Below, in pieces: positions 45,499 to 52,951 of a DNA stretch of 64,000 nucleotides. The position numbers and the translations under genes were made by a program. This stretch comes from Streptomyces albus subsp. albus (GTDB lineage Bacteria > Actinomycetota > Actinomycetes > Streptomycetales > Streptomycetaceae). Position 1 is the stretch's first letter. The number at the start of each line of letters is the position of its first letter. The notes beneath the pieces are model-generated. The model ran no database searches and had not been told where the DNA came from. It worked only from the letters and a program-made list of their open reading frames with translations. The stretch is from NCBI RefSeq assembly GCF_000725885.1, contig NZ_JODR01000026.1, forward strand, positions 1-64,000, in the 5' to 3' direction.

Positions 45499-46524
45499 CT
45501 ACAGCTCGACCAGCACCGCTCCGACGTGCCGTCCCTCCAGCAGTTCGGTCAACGCGCGGGGTGCCTGCTCGATTCCCTTCAGCACGGTGTACGGCACGGT
45601 CAGGGAGCCGTCGCGCAGACCGGCCGCGAACTCCTTCCGGAAGCGCGGCAGCGCGTCCCGGTGGGCGGATGCGGGCAGGCCCCGCACCGTCACTCCGCGG
45701 CTGAGCAGCGCGAAGGTGTCCAGCCGTACCGGTGGCGCGTCGCCGAGCTGGCGGGCGAGGGCACCGACGACGGCGACGCGCGCGCCGGGCCGGGCCAGCC
45801 GCAGGGCTGCTTCGAGCTGTTCGCCGCCGACATTGTCGAAGACGGCGTCGACACCGTCGGGGGCTGCCTCGCGCAACTGGTCCTCCACGGGGCCCGCGCC
45901 GCGGACGACGGCCGCGTCGTAGCCCAGTTCCTTCACCAGGGCCTCGGCCCTGCGGGGCGAGCCGCAGCTGCCGATGACACGTGCGGCACCGTACCGGCGG
46001 GCGAACTGGCCGGCGAGAGAGCCCACGCCCCCGGCGGCCCCGGACACGAACACCGTGTCGCCTTCCCGTACCTGGGCGCCGCGTACGACGCCGAGCCAGG
46101 CCGGGAAGCCCTGACCGAGACGGGCGGCCGGGTCGGGCAGCGCCTGTGGACCCGCGGTGGGCAGACGCTCGGCTTCCCCGGCCTCGACCAGGGCGTACTC
46201 GCGCCAGCCGCGGTAGTGGTGGACCAGCTCCCCCACCGCCGGGCCGTCACCCCGGCCCGGGTCGCCGACGGCGACGACCTCGCCGAGGGCGGGGCCCCAC
46301 AGCGGCTCCCCCACGGCGTACGGCGGCATGGGGAGATCGCCCTGTTCGCCGGCGTCCAGCAGCGTGCGCGTCACGGCGGTGACGCTCATCAGCCGGTTGC
46401 GGACCAGGAGTTGGCCGGGGCCGGGCGCGGGCAGCGTCGTCTCGGCGATCTCGAACGTGTCCGGGCCGGGGCCGCCCCGCGGGCGGCGGGCCAGCCGGAT
46501 CTCATGGTGAGTGACGGGTCGCAC
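45499..46524 (-). CDS. Zinc-independent MDR oxidoreductase (NADP-dependent, quinone/enal reductase type)
   Basis: 341 aa. An N-terminal GroES-like domain is followed by a Rossmann domain with VSGAAGGVGSLAGQFARRYGA, and VFDNVGGEQLEAAL. It resembles the leukotriene-B4 dehydrogenase/curcumin reductase branch, which reduces alkenal or enone double bonds. GTG 46524 has AGGAGG 4 nt upstream. Its pairing with a MerR regulator suggests induction by electrophiles or drugs. Confidence 0.9.
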   Translation of the reverse strand: MRPVTHHEIRLARRPRGGPGPDTFEIAETTLPAPGPGQLLVRNRLMSVTAVTRTLLDAGEQGDLPMPPYAVGEPLWGPALGEVVAVGDPGRGDGPAVGELVHHYRGWREYALVEAGEAERLPTAGPQALPDPAARLGQGFPAWLGVVRGAQVREGDTVFVSGAAGGVGSLAGQFARRYGAARVIGSCGSPRRAEALVKELGYDAAVVRGAGPVEDQLREAAPDGVDAVFDNVGGEQLEAALRLARPGARVAVVGALARQLGDAPPVRLDTFALLSRGVTVRGLPASAHRDALPRFRKEFAAGLRDGSLTVPYTVLKGIEQAPRALTELLEGRHVGAVLVEL

Positions 46525-46594
46525 GGTGCCTCCTGCACGCTGGCGTCGGCACGGCTCCGGGACGGGACCCGGGCCGCGGTTCGCCGGGACCGTA

Positions 46595-46618
46595 GCCCTT
46601 GACGCGTACGTCAAGGGC
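46595..46618. promoter_or_regulatory. Perfect MerR-type palindromic operator
   Basis: A 24-bp dyad with 10-bp arms (GCCCTTGACG / CGTCAAGGGC) and centre CGTA lies 71 bases upstream of the oxidoreductase start. CTTGAC...GTCAAG arms are typical of MerR-family sites set between a widely spaced -35 and -10. The MerR gene of the same operon is the likely ligand. Confidence 0.75.
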
Positions 46619-46698
46619 AAGCGCCGGAGCGCAGGCGGGGCCGTGCGGCGGCGAGGCGGGACGGGCAGCCGCGGGCGCGGGGTGTGCCCGCGCAGACG

Positions 46699-46727
46699 AG
46701 CGCCCCGCCGGAAACCGGCGGGGCGCT
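46699..46727 (-). terminator. 13-bp hairpin downstream of the chaplin
   Basis: AGCGCCCCGCCGG-AAA-CCGGCGGGGCGCT, about 70 bases past the chaplin stop on the minus strand. Confidence 0.8.
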
Positions 46728-46797
46728 CAGGCGACAACGGGTGTCTCCCGCACGCGGCGGAGGACCGGGCCGGTCCTCCGCCGCACCGGAGACTGCG

Positions 46798-47034
46798 TCA
46801 GTCGTTGACGCACTTGTTGCCGAAGGCCGGGTTCAGAAGCCCGACGATGTTGATGGAGTTGCCGCACAGGTTGATCGGGATGTGCACCGGGACCTGCAGG
46901 ACGTTGCCGGAGACGATGCCCGGCGAGTTCGCCGCGCCGCCCTGGGCTCCGGCGTCGGCGAACGCGGCACTCGCGCCGCCGAGGACTGTGGTGGCTGCCA
47001 GACCGGAGGCGACAACCGCGGTACGGATGCGCAT
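46798..47034 (-). CDS. Short chaplin
   Basis: 78 aa. A signal peptide (RTAVVASGLAATTVLGGASAAFA) precedes a mature ~51-residue chaplin domain (SPGIVSGNVLQVPVHIPINL, GNSINIVGLLNPAFGN) with two cysteines (NLC and NKC). Chaplins are secreted amyloid surfactants that coat aerial hyphae; short forms self-assemble with wall-anchored long ones. Both Cys are retained as in ChpF/G/H-type proteins. ATG 47034 has GGGAGG upstream. Confidence 0.95.
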   Translation of the reverse strand: MRIRTAVVASGLAATTVLGGASAAFADAGAQGGAANSPGIVSGNVLQVPVHIPINLCGNSINIVGLLNPAFGNKCVND

Positions 47035-47620
47035 AGCGATCCTCCCTTGTTCTCAGTACCAAGACGCGCACAAGGGTGCACCGCGTACGGAAGCCCGCAT
47101 TCCGTCGCCACGCCCAACACGGACACACTCACCCGAACGGGGGAGTTTTCGGGGCTCGCGGCCGGACCGGCCACGCGGGGAGAACGCACAACGCGCCACC
47201 CGGGTACGGAGATCCGTTCCCCGCGGCCTGTGACGGGCCGCCCCGGGAGCGGGACCCGCCGTGTGCGCCGCCCGGCCCTCACCCGGGTCCGCCGAAGCGG
47301 CGACACGGTCCGCCCGTGGCGCCGGGCGGGGGCCGCGTCGCGGAGGAACGGCACCGCTGCCGGGGAGCCGTGCGGTACGCCCGTCCCGTCGCGGCGGCTC
47401 CTGCGGGGCGGGTCCCGCCGGCGGTCGTGGGGCCGCCGGGGAGGTGCCGTGCGGGACGCACCGGCGGGGCGGCTCCTGTGCCGGCACCCGCTCCGGGCGG
47501 CATACCGTCGGCCGTTCGGGTCGGATATGCCGTGTCCTTCATATATTGGTCTGGGATGCCCGGGGCGGCCGGTGACGATGAACGTGTCCTTGTTCTTCCG
47601 TGCTTCCCATGGAGGTTTCC

Positions 47621-47842
47621 ATGCGCATGCGCACCGTCACGCGCTCCCTGGCCATCGGCCTGGCCGCCCTCGGTCTGGCCGCCGCCGGTGCCACCACGGC
47701 TTCGGCCTGCGGTGGCCACCACGAGTACAACTCGGTTCACAAGGAGGCCCACAAGAAGTGGACCTCGGTGGACGTCGACGACAACGACACCTTCATCAAC
47801 GGCTCCCAGATCTTCGCGTTCGGCCCGATGCAGAACGGCTGA
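47621..47842 (+). CDS. Small secreted peptide of unknown function
   Basis: 73 aa. A signal peptide (TRSLAIGLAALGLAAAGATTASA) precedes a mature segment of ~45 residues rich in His/Lys then Asp/Asn: CGGHHEYNSVHKEAHKKW, then DVDDNDTFINGSQIFAFGPM. The lone Cys sits right after the cleavage site in ASA-CGG, which could be read as a lipobox-like site but lacks the usual LxGC pattern. GGAGG lies 5 nt before ATG 47621. Metal binding through the HH/His cluster is possible. It is not a chaplin. The 47035-47620 region upstream carries an AT-rich patch (near 47535-47550) likely to be its promoter and is otherwise empty. Confidence 0.75.
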   Translation: MRMRTVTRSLAIGLAALGLAAAGATTASACGGHHEYNSVHKEAHKKWTSVDVDDNDTFINGSQIFAFGPMQNG

Positions 47843-47887
47843 CCGAGCCCGAACGAAGGCCCGGGGGCCATCGGCGCACACAGCTGA

Positions 47888-47932
47888 CGGGCGGGGGCTC
47901 CGTCCGAACCTCCAAGGAGGAACCCCCGCCCG
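47888..47932 (+). terminator. Hairpin after the small secreted peptide
   Basis: A 10-bp stem (CGGGCGGGGG / CCCCCGCCCG) with partial further pairing (CTCC/GGAG), 46 bases after the stop. Confidence 0.7.
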
Positions 47933-47961
47933 CTGTGCCGCCACGGCCGCACGGCCTGTCC

Positions 47962-47998
47962 CGCCGCCCGGGACCGCTTCGAGCGGTCCCGGGCGGCG
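47962..47998. terminator. 17-bp perfect hairpin after rpsN
   Basis: CGCCGCCCGGGACCGCT / AGCGGTCCCGGGCGGCG with a 3-nt TCG loop. It lies downstream of the minus-strand ribosomal operon and may also stop transcripts from the left. Confidence 0.85.
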
Positions 47999-48064
47999 CG
48001 CGTATGGCCGCGGCAGCGGCTCATCACCGGCCCGCGGCAGGCTCCGCGCGGGCTCGGGGCGGGG

Positions 48065-48370
48065 TCACCAGGAGGACTTGGTGACCCCCGGCAGGTACCC
48101 GGCGTGCGCCTGCGCGCGGAAGCGCACCCGGGACAGACCGAAGGCCCGCAGGTGGCCGCGCGGCCGGCCGTCCACACTGTCCCGGTTGCGCACACGGGTG
48201 GCGCTGGCGTCGCGGGGCTGGCGCCGCAACTCGGCCTGGGCGGCGCGCCGTTCCTCCTCCGAGGATGCGGGACTGCGCAGGATCTCCTTCAGTTCGGCCC
48301 GGCGGGCGGCGTACCGGGCGACGACCGCGCGGCGTTGCTCGTTCTTCGCGATCTTGCTCTTCTTCGCCAT
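48065..48370 (-). CDS. rpsN: 30S ribosomal protein S14, zinc-independent paralogue
   Basis: 101 aa S14 ([20 protein letters not shown] ... [20 protein letters not shown] ... VTKSSW). It is the longer form without the CxxC zinc ribbon. It replaces the zinc-containing S14 when zinc is short, freeing zinc. ATG 48370 overlaps the rpmB stop (TGATG), so the two are co-translated under the Zur-controlled divergent promoter. Confidence 0.97.
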   Translation of the reverse strand: MAKKSKIAKNEQRRAVVARYAARRAELKEILRSPASSEEERRAAQAELRRQPRDASATRVRNRDSVDGRPRGHLRAFGLSRVRFRAQAHAGYLPGVTKSSW

Positions 48371-48606
48371 CAGACCCGTCCTCCCGCGGCGCGGATGCGC
48401 GCCACCGCGGCCTCGATGCCGATGACGTCGACGGTCTTGATCCCCTTCGCGCTCAGGGTGAGCCGGACGTGCCGGCCCTCGCTGGGCAGCCAGTAGCGCC
48501 TGCGCTGGATGTTCGGGTCGAACCGGCGGGAGCTGCGCCGGTGCGAGTGGGAGACGGTTTTCCCGAAGCGCGGTTGCGCCCCGGTGAGCTGGCAGTGGGC
48601 GGACAC
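48370..48606 (-). CDS. rpmB: 50S ribosomal protein L28, zinc-independent paralogue
   Basis: 78 aa L28 ([38 protein letters not shown]). The first zinc CxxC of the housekeeping form is replaced by CQLT, so zinc is not bound. It is first in the minus-strand pair rpmB-rpsN, about 30 bases from the Zur box. Confidence 0.97.
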   Translation of the reverse strand: MSAHCQLTGAQPRFGKTVSHSHRRSSRRFDPNIQRRRYWLPSEGRHVRLTLSAKGIKTVDVIGIEAAVARIRAAGGRV

Positions 48607-48636
48607 GGGTGTTACCTACCTCTCGCGGACTCCAGT

Positions 48637-48651
48637 TGGAAATGATTTCCA
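48637..48651. promoter_or_regulatory. Zur box in the divergent ribosomal-protein promoter
   Basis: TGGAAATGATTTCCA is a perfect 7-1-7 palindrome matching the Streptomyces Zur consensus TGAAAATGATTTTCA at 13 of 15 positions. It lies between rpmB (minus) and rpmG (plus), so zinc-loaded Zur should repress both operons. Confidence 0.9.
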
Positions 48652-48671
48652 TTAACAATATAGTGGCCGCC

Positions 48672-48836
48672 ATGGCTCGCAACGACATCCGCCCCCTGAT
48701 CAAGCTCCGCTCCACGGCGGGCACCGGCTACACCTACGTGACCCGCAAGAACCGGCGGAACGACCCGGACCGGCTCACCCTGCGCAAATACGACCCCCGC
48801 GCCCGCCGCCACGTCACCTTCCGCGAAGAGCGCTGA
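48672..48836 (+). CDS. rpmG: 50S ribosomal protein L33, zinc-independent paralogue
   Basis: 54 aa L33 ([39 protein letters not shown]). The CxxC pairs of the zinc-binding form are absent. It starts only ~20 bases after the Zur box without a clear ribosome site, so the mRNA leader must be very short. Confidence 0.96.
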   Translation: MARNDIRPLIKLRSTAGTGYTYVTRKNRRNDPDRLTLRKYDPRARRHVTFREER

Positions 48837-48859
48837 GGCGAGACAGGGAGAAGCACGCC

Positions 48860-49117
48860 ATGAAGCCCGGAATCCACCCCCCGTACGGCCCCGTCGTCTT
48901 CCGCGACAAGAGCGCCGGTTTCGCCTTCCTGACCCGCTCGACGCTCAGCAGTGAGCAGACCGTCGAATGGGAGGACGGCAACACCTATCCCCTGGTCGAC
49001 GTGGAGATCTCCTCCCACAGCCACCCCTTCTACACGGGCACGGCCCGCGTCGTGGACAGCGCCGGACGCGTGGAGCGGTTCGAGCGGCGCTACGGCAGGG
49101 ACGGAGGACGCCGATGA
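48860..49117 (+). CDS. rpmE2: 50S ribosomal protein L31 type B
   Basis: 85 aa type B L31 ([40 protein letters not shown]). It lacks the CxxC of type A. It lies 23 bases after rpmG with GGGAG upstream, and its stop overlaps the COG0523 start (ATGA). Confidence 0.96.
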   Translation: MKPGIHPPYGPVVFRDKSAGFAFLTRSTLSSEQTVEWEDGNTYPLVDVEISSHSHPFYTGTARVVDSAGRVERFERRYGRDGGRR

Positions 49118-50265
49118 CGGACGCCGATCCGTCGCTGCCGCTCGTCCTGGTGGCGGGGATGCACGCCGAGGCCCGCAGGCGCGTCGTCACCTGGCTGCTG
49201 CGCACCGTGCCGGGCAGCATCTCCCTCCACCACGATCTGGGGACCGCCGTACCCGGCACCGTGACCCGCGTCGTACGCGACCGCAGCGGCACGCTCGACG
49301 TCGGCCGCGCCCCGCTCGTCAACGACTGCGCCTGCTGCGCGCTGCGCGAGGACCTCGTGCCCGAAGTGGCGCGGCTGGCCGGTTCGGCACGGCTGGCCGT
49401 GGTCGAACTGTGGGACTCCGTCGAGCCGAAGGCCATGGCCGAGGTCGTCGCCGCCCACGGCGGGGACGGGATCACGGTGAGCAACGTGATCACCGCGGTC
49501 GAACCCGCCCTCGTACTGCCCAGCCTCGCGGGCGGCGACGACCTCAGCGAGGCGGGGCTGGCCGCCGCGCCCACCGACCGGCGCACGGTCGCCGACACCT
49601 TCGCCCGGCAACTGGAGTACGCACCGGTCCTCGCCCTCGTCGACGAGCAGGAGGCCGACGACGAGGACCGCGCACTGCTCCGGCAACTCCATCCGACCGC
49701 CCGTCACATTCCGCTGGGCGACGCGGAGCTGGCCCGTGCCGTCTTCGCCGGCTTCGACGTGGAGGCGGCAGCCGCGGCACAGCACCCGGCGTGCGCGCTG
49801 CTGCCCCAGGAGGCCGACGAAGCGGGCGTGGCCACCCTCGTCTGGCGCGGCGAACGCCCCTTCCACCCCGAACGGCTCTACCAGGCGCTGGAGGACCTGG
49901 CCTGTGCGGCGGCGCGCAGCCGGGGCCGGTTCTGGCTGGCCGACCGGCCCGACACCCTGCTGTCCTGGGACGCCGCCGGCGGCGCACTGTGCGTGGAGGA
50001 GTCCGGGCCCTGGCTCGCCGCCCTGCCCGACGCCGCCTGGGAACTGATGCCGCCCGTGCGCCGGGCCGCCGCCGCCCTGGACTGGCACCCGGAACACGGC
50101 GACCGCGGCCAGCACCTGGTCTTCACCTCGCCCGGACTGGACCGCGAGGGGCTGACCCGGCTGCTGGAGGACTGTCTGCTCACGGACGCCGAGTACGCCG
50201 CCGGGCCCGAGGGGTGGAAACGGTTCCCGGCCGCCTTCGACGCCCTGCTGGCGCCCGCCCCCTGA
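49114..50265 (+). CDS. COG0523 (CobW-like) metallochaperone-type protein with degenerate P-loop
   Basis: 383 aa member of the COG0523 GTPase family. The metal-binding CxCC motif is present ([20 protein letters not shown]), as is the C-terminal CobW_C-type region ([26 protein letters not shown]-like [11 protein letters not shown]). The normal Walker A (GxxGxGKT) is missing: [19 protein letters not shown] stands in its place, so GTP hydrolysis is doubtful. Similar proteins accompany the zinc-sparing ribosomal genes and are thought to handle zinc delivery under limitation. ATG 49114 is coupled to rpmE2. Confidence 0.88.
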   Translation: MTDADPSLPLVLVAGMHAEARRRVVTWLLRTVPGSISLHHDLGTAVPGTVTRVVRDRSGTLDVGRAPLVNDCACCALREDLVPEVARLAGSARLAVVELWDSVEPKAMAEVVAAHGGDGITVSNVITAVEPALVLPSLAGGDDLSEAGLAAAPTDRRTVADTFARQLEYAPVLALVDEQEADDEDRALLRQLHPTARHIPLGDAELARAVFAGFDVEAAAAAQHPACALLPQEADEAGVATLVWRGERPFHPERLYQALEDLACAAARSRGRFWLADRPDTLLSWDAAGGALCVEESGPWLAALPDAAWELMPPVRRAAAALDWHPEHGDRGQHLVFTSPGLDREGLTRLLEDCLLTDAEYAAGPEGWKRFPAAFDALLAPAP

Positions 50266-50329
50266 CGGCGCGCCACCCACCGCCGGGCTCCCGTCCGGCC
50301 CCGACGCAATCACCGAGAACGGAGGATCC

Positions 50330-50566
50330 ATGCCCCGCCGCAGCGCCGACCGCAAGCCGCCCCGGCCCCGGCCCAACCCGCTGGACGCCGCGGGTATCAC
50401 GTACATCGACTACAAGGACACCGAACTCCTGCGGAAGTTCATCTCCGACCGCGGCAAGATCCGCAGCCGCCGCGTCACCCGTGTCACCGCGCAGCAGCAG
50501 CGCCGGCTGGCGGCGGCCATCAAGAACGCCCGCGAGATGGCCCTGCTGCCCTACGCCGGCCGCTGA
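50330..50566 (+). CDS. rpsR: 30S ribosomal protein S18, alternative paralogue
   Basis: 78 aa S18 ([40 protein letters not shown]). It is the last gene of the Zur-linked plus-strand operon. Cysteines are absent. GGAGG lies 6-7 nt before ATG 50330. A hairpin follows. Confidence 0.96.
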   Translation: MPRRSADRKPPRPRPNPLDAAGITYIDYKDTELLRKFISDRGKIRSRRVTRVTAQQQRRLAAAIKNAREMALLPYAGR

Positions 50567-50570
50567 CCCT

Positions 50571-50600
50571 GGCCGGGCCCCCGAGGGGCGGGTCCCGGCC
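50571..50600 (+). terminator. Hairpin after rpsR
   Basis: GGCCGGG / CCCGGCC with an inner CCC/GGGG pairing, starting five bases after the stop codon. Confidence 0.65.
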
Positions 50601-50854
50601 GTCCCCGGCGCCGCCCCCGGACGTGCTGCGCGACGGCGGCCCCGCGAACGCTTGGCGATCGCGGTGGCGTACCGGGGGGGCTGCGCGGCCGGACGCCGTC
50701 ACGGCCGTGGTGACGGGCGGCGCCGGCGGGTTCCGTCCGGCAGCGGCTCGCCATCGAGGAGCGCGTCCAGGATGGCCGGGGACGAGCGTCCGCGCTCCAG
50801 CGCCCGGGAGCCGGCCTGCGGCGTTCCCGGTGCGCGGCTGGTGGAGCCGCCCCG

Positions 50855-51126
50855 GTGCCGCGCACGCCCGAAGAGCATCGCGCCGGCGGGCATGCGCTCC
50901 CCCGCGGTGGGCCGGCTCTGCTTCAAGGTGCGCCCAACGGCACCGACCCCGGTGACTGGCCGGACGAGCGGATCCGGGACCAGCCGGACGCCCGGCTCGC
51001 GGCGCACGGCGCCCCGCGGCTGTGCCGGGGCCGGTGACCGAGAAGTCGGTGCTGCCGCTGCGCGCCGCGGTGAGGGAACCCCTGCGCCACGGCCGGGTCC
51101 TGGTCGCCGCGGCCGGGCCGGCGTAG
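50855..51126 (+). pseudogene. pobA: Fragment of a p-hydroxybenzoate 3-monooxygenase-like gene
   Basis: Three successive frames spell part of a PobA-type flavin monooxygenase. From 50892 MRSPAVGRLCFKV fits the substrate-site strand. The next frame gives APNGTDPGDWPDERIRDQPD, and the third GPVTEKSVLPLRAAVREPLR followed by HGRVLVAA, after which the expected GDAAH flavin motif is missing and a stop follows at 51124. The match covers roughly the middle third of the family. The N-terminal dinucleotide motif is not seen in 50601-50854, which otherwise holds nothing recognisable. It is a truncated, frameshifted remnant. Confidence 0.62.
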
Positions 51127-51227
51127 AACTACACGGGAGCACCGCTCGCGGACGCGGGGTAGCGGCCCTCGTGCGGGGTACCGCGTGGCGGGACAGCCCC
51201 GCCCCCAGCGGCACGAAGGAGCCGACC

Positions 51228-51620
51228 ATGAGGTACGACGAGTTCCTGGCCCAGGTACGCGAGCGCGGCGAGTACCGCGACCAGCAGGAGGCCGAACAGG
51301 TCACCCGGGCGGTGCTGGGCGTGCTCGCCACCCGCATCACCCCCGTCAAGGCGCAGGAGCTGGCCGCCCAGCTGCCCGGCCCGCTGGGGCCGGCCGTCGC
51401 CGAGGCCGGGGAGGAGGCGCCGGAGACCTTCGGTGTCTCCCAGTTCTGCGAGCGTGTCGCCGAACAGACCGGGGCCCGTCCCCGGACCGCCGAGTGGGAC
51501 GCCAGCGCGGTGCTCTCCACGCTGGCCGACGCGGTCTCGGGCGGGGAACTGAACCAGCTGATCAGCCAGTTGCCGAGCGGTTACGCCACGCTCTTCGGCA
51601 AGGCGGAACTCAGCCGCTGA
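51228..51620 (+). CDS. DUF2267 protein
   Basis: 130 aa helical protein (MRYDEFLAQVRERGEYRDQQ, AVLGVLATRITPVKAQELAA, LPSGYATLFGK). DUF2267 proteins occur widely in actinobacteria, often linked to stress genes, and have no settled function. ATG 51228 has GAAGGAG upstream. It is convergent with the SRPBCC gene. Confidence 0.88.
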   Translation: MRYDEFLAQVRERGEYRDQQEAEQVTRAVLGVLATRITPVKAQELAAQLPGPLGPAVAEAGEEAPETFGVSQFCERVAEQTGARPRTAEWDASAVLSTLADAVSGGELNQLISQLPSGYATLFGKAELSR

Positions 51621-51632
51621 CGACCTCGGTGT

Positions 51633-51665
51633 GTGGCCCGCCCGCCGTTGACGGGGGCGGGCCAC
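51633..51665. terminator. 11-bp bidirectional hairpin
   Basis: GTGGCCCGCCC / GGGCGGGCCAC in the short gap between convergent genes. Confidence 0.75.
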
Positions 51666-51697
51666 CGGCCTGTCCGGAGGGAACGCCGGTGTCGGGC

Positions 51698-52114
51698 CTA
51701 CGACCGGTAGCGGCGGTGCAGAGTGCCGAGCGCGTGGTCGAGGGCGGCGCGGAGCCGCGGGTCGTCCGGGCCGCCCGTCTCCACGGTGACCGTGACCCGC
51801 ACATCGCCGGGGGCCGCGTCGGTGACGTAGAGCCTGCCGCGGTGGCCGCCCGGGCCGAGGGTGCGCCAGACGGCGGCGCGGCCGGCCGGGTCCGTGGCCA
51901 CCCGCACCTCGGCCACCCGGCGTACTCCCCCGACATCGGCAGCCACCCGCAGCCGGGCGTCTCCGTCGGGGACGTCACCGGTCTGCGTGGGTCCGACAGG
52001 TTCGGCGCCGGTCACCTCGCTCACATGCTCGGGCAGCCGTGCCGTCTCGCTCAGCCGCGCGAACAGGGCGTCGGGGTCGGCGGTCAGCGTGGTGGTCAGT
52101 TCGTAGCGCGCCAT
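51698..52114 (-). CDS. DUF2505/SRPBCC-like protein
   Basis: 138 aa. It begins MARYELTTTLTADPDALFAR with RLPEHVSEVTG, and the length and strand pattern suit the START/SRPBCC-like DUF2505 family that binds hydrophobic ligands. No catalytic residues are apparent. GAGGAG lies about 10 nt before ATG 52114. Function unknown. Confidence 0.72.
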   Translation of the reverse strand: MARYELTTTLTADPDALFARLSETARLPEHVSEVTGAEPVGPTQTGDVPDGDARLRVAADVGGVRRVAEVRVATDPAGRAAVWRTLGPGGHRGRLYVTDAAPGDVRVTVTVETGGPDDPRLRAALDHALGTLHRRYRS

Positions 52115-52206
52115 CGCGGCTGTGCTCCTCGGCGCTCGACGGCAACTGCCCCCGTCCACCAGCACACCACATCCTCTCCCGGCGGGCGCGGCGGCGGGCG
52201 GGAGTC

Positions 52207-52692
52207 TCAGGCCGTGCGGTCGATGTCGCCGAGGGAGGGCAGCCGCCGCAGCGGAGCGGTGTCCTCGGTCGCGTCGCGGAAGGCCCGCAGCCCTTCGTAC
52301 AGCACGGAACGGGCCCGCGGTGGCATGGCCGCCAGGGTCGCCGTGAGCGCTTCCTCGCGGCGCAGCCGCAGGTCGCGCAGGTATTTGCGCCCCTGGTGGG
52401 TGAGGTGGAGTTCCAGCTCGCGGCGGCTGACGGGGCTGGGCAGGCGTTCCAGGAAGCCGAGCGCCTGGAGGCGGTCGCACAGGCGGCTCACGGAGGAGGG
52501 CGCCGAGCCCAGCAGCTCCCCCAGTGTGCGCAGGTTCATCCCCTCGTCACGGTCGAGACAGTAGAGGACCCGCAGCTGGGAGGAGGAGACGGGGGAGGTG
52601 GAGACCGCGTCCCGGCCGTGCTCCCACAGGACCTCCAGCAACTCGATGACCTCGCCGGCCGTCCCGGCTGCCTCGTGGGAGGTCGACGTCAC
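52207..52692 (-). CDS. MarR-family regulator
   Basis: 161 aa winged-helix protein: SQLRVLYCLDRDEGMNLRTL, LLGSAPSSVSRLCDRLQALG, RRELELHLTHQGRKYL. GTG 52692 was chosen because GGAG lies 6 nt ahead; an ATG at 52734 would add 14 residues without a ribosome site. It is divergent from the PP2C gene and probably binds the inverted repeat at 52869. Confidence 0.88.
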   Translation of the reverse strand: MTSTSHEAAGTAGEVIELLEVLWEHGRDAVSTSPVSSSQLRVLYCLDRDEGMNLRTLGELLGSAPSSVSRLCDRLQALGFLERLPSPVSRRELELHLTHQGRKYLRDLRLRREEALTATLAAMPPRARSVLYEGLRAFRDATEDTAPLRRLPSLGDIDRTA

Positions 52693-52868
52693 GTTCCACT
52701 CCACATTTCCGGCACTCTCGCCGCCCGGCATCACGGGGCTTCGTCGTCACCTGCTCGTCGTCAGGGAAGGGGCAGGGGCAGCTTATCGCCCCGGGTGCCC
52801 CTTCGACAGACCCGCACCGGCAGCCGCAGGCCAGGTCACGGGCCGTGCGTGTGTCCGGCATCTGTTGT

Positions 52869-52899
52869 CATTCAGCGAATGTTGCAGTGCGACGATAAT
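52869..52899. promoter_or_regulatory. MarR/PP2C divergent promoter with inverted repeat and -10
   Basis: CATTC-AGC-GAATG (52869-52881) is a perfect inverted repeat, followed by GATAAT (52894-52899) as a -10 hexamer for the plus-strand PP2C gene. MarR binding here would block the promoter. Confidence 0.45.
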
Positions 52900-52951
52900 G
52901 TACTGGTCTGGCCGCAGGGCAAGCAGTGCCCCCTGCCCGGCCGTCGTACGG

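Noticed and set aside
47621..47842. Second chaplin
   Set aside because: It has a signal peptide but none of the chaplin core (SPGxxSGN, GNxxNxxGxLNPAFGN).
50601..50854. N-terminal half of the pobA remnant
   Set aside because: No frame shows a GxGxxG dinucleotide motif or other flavin monooxygenase signature.
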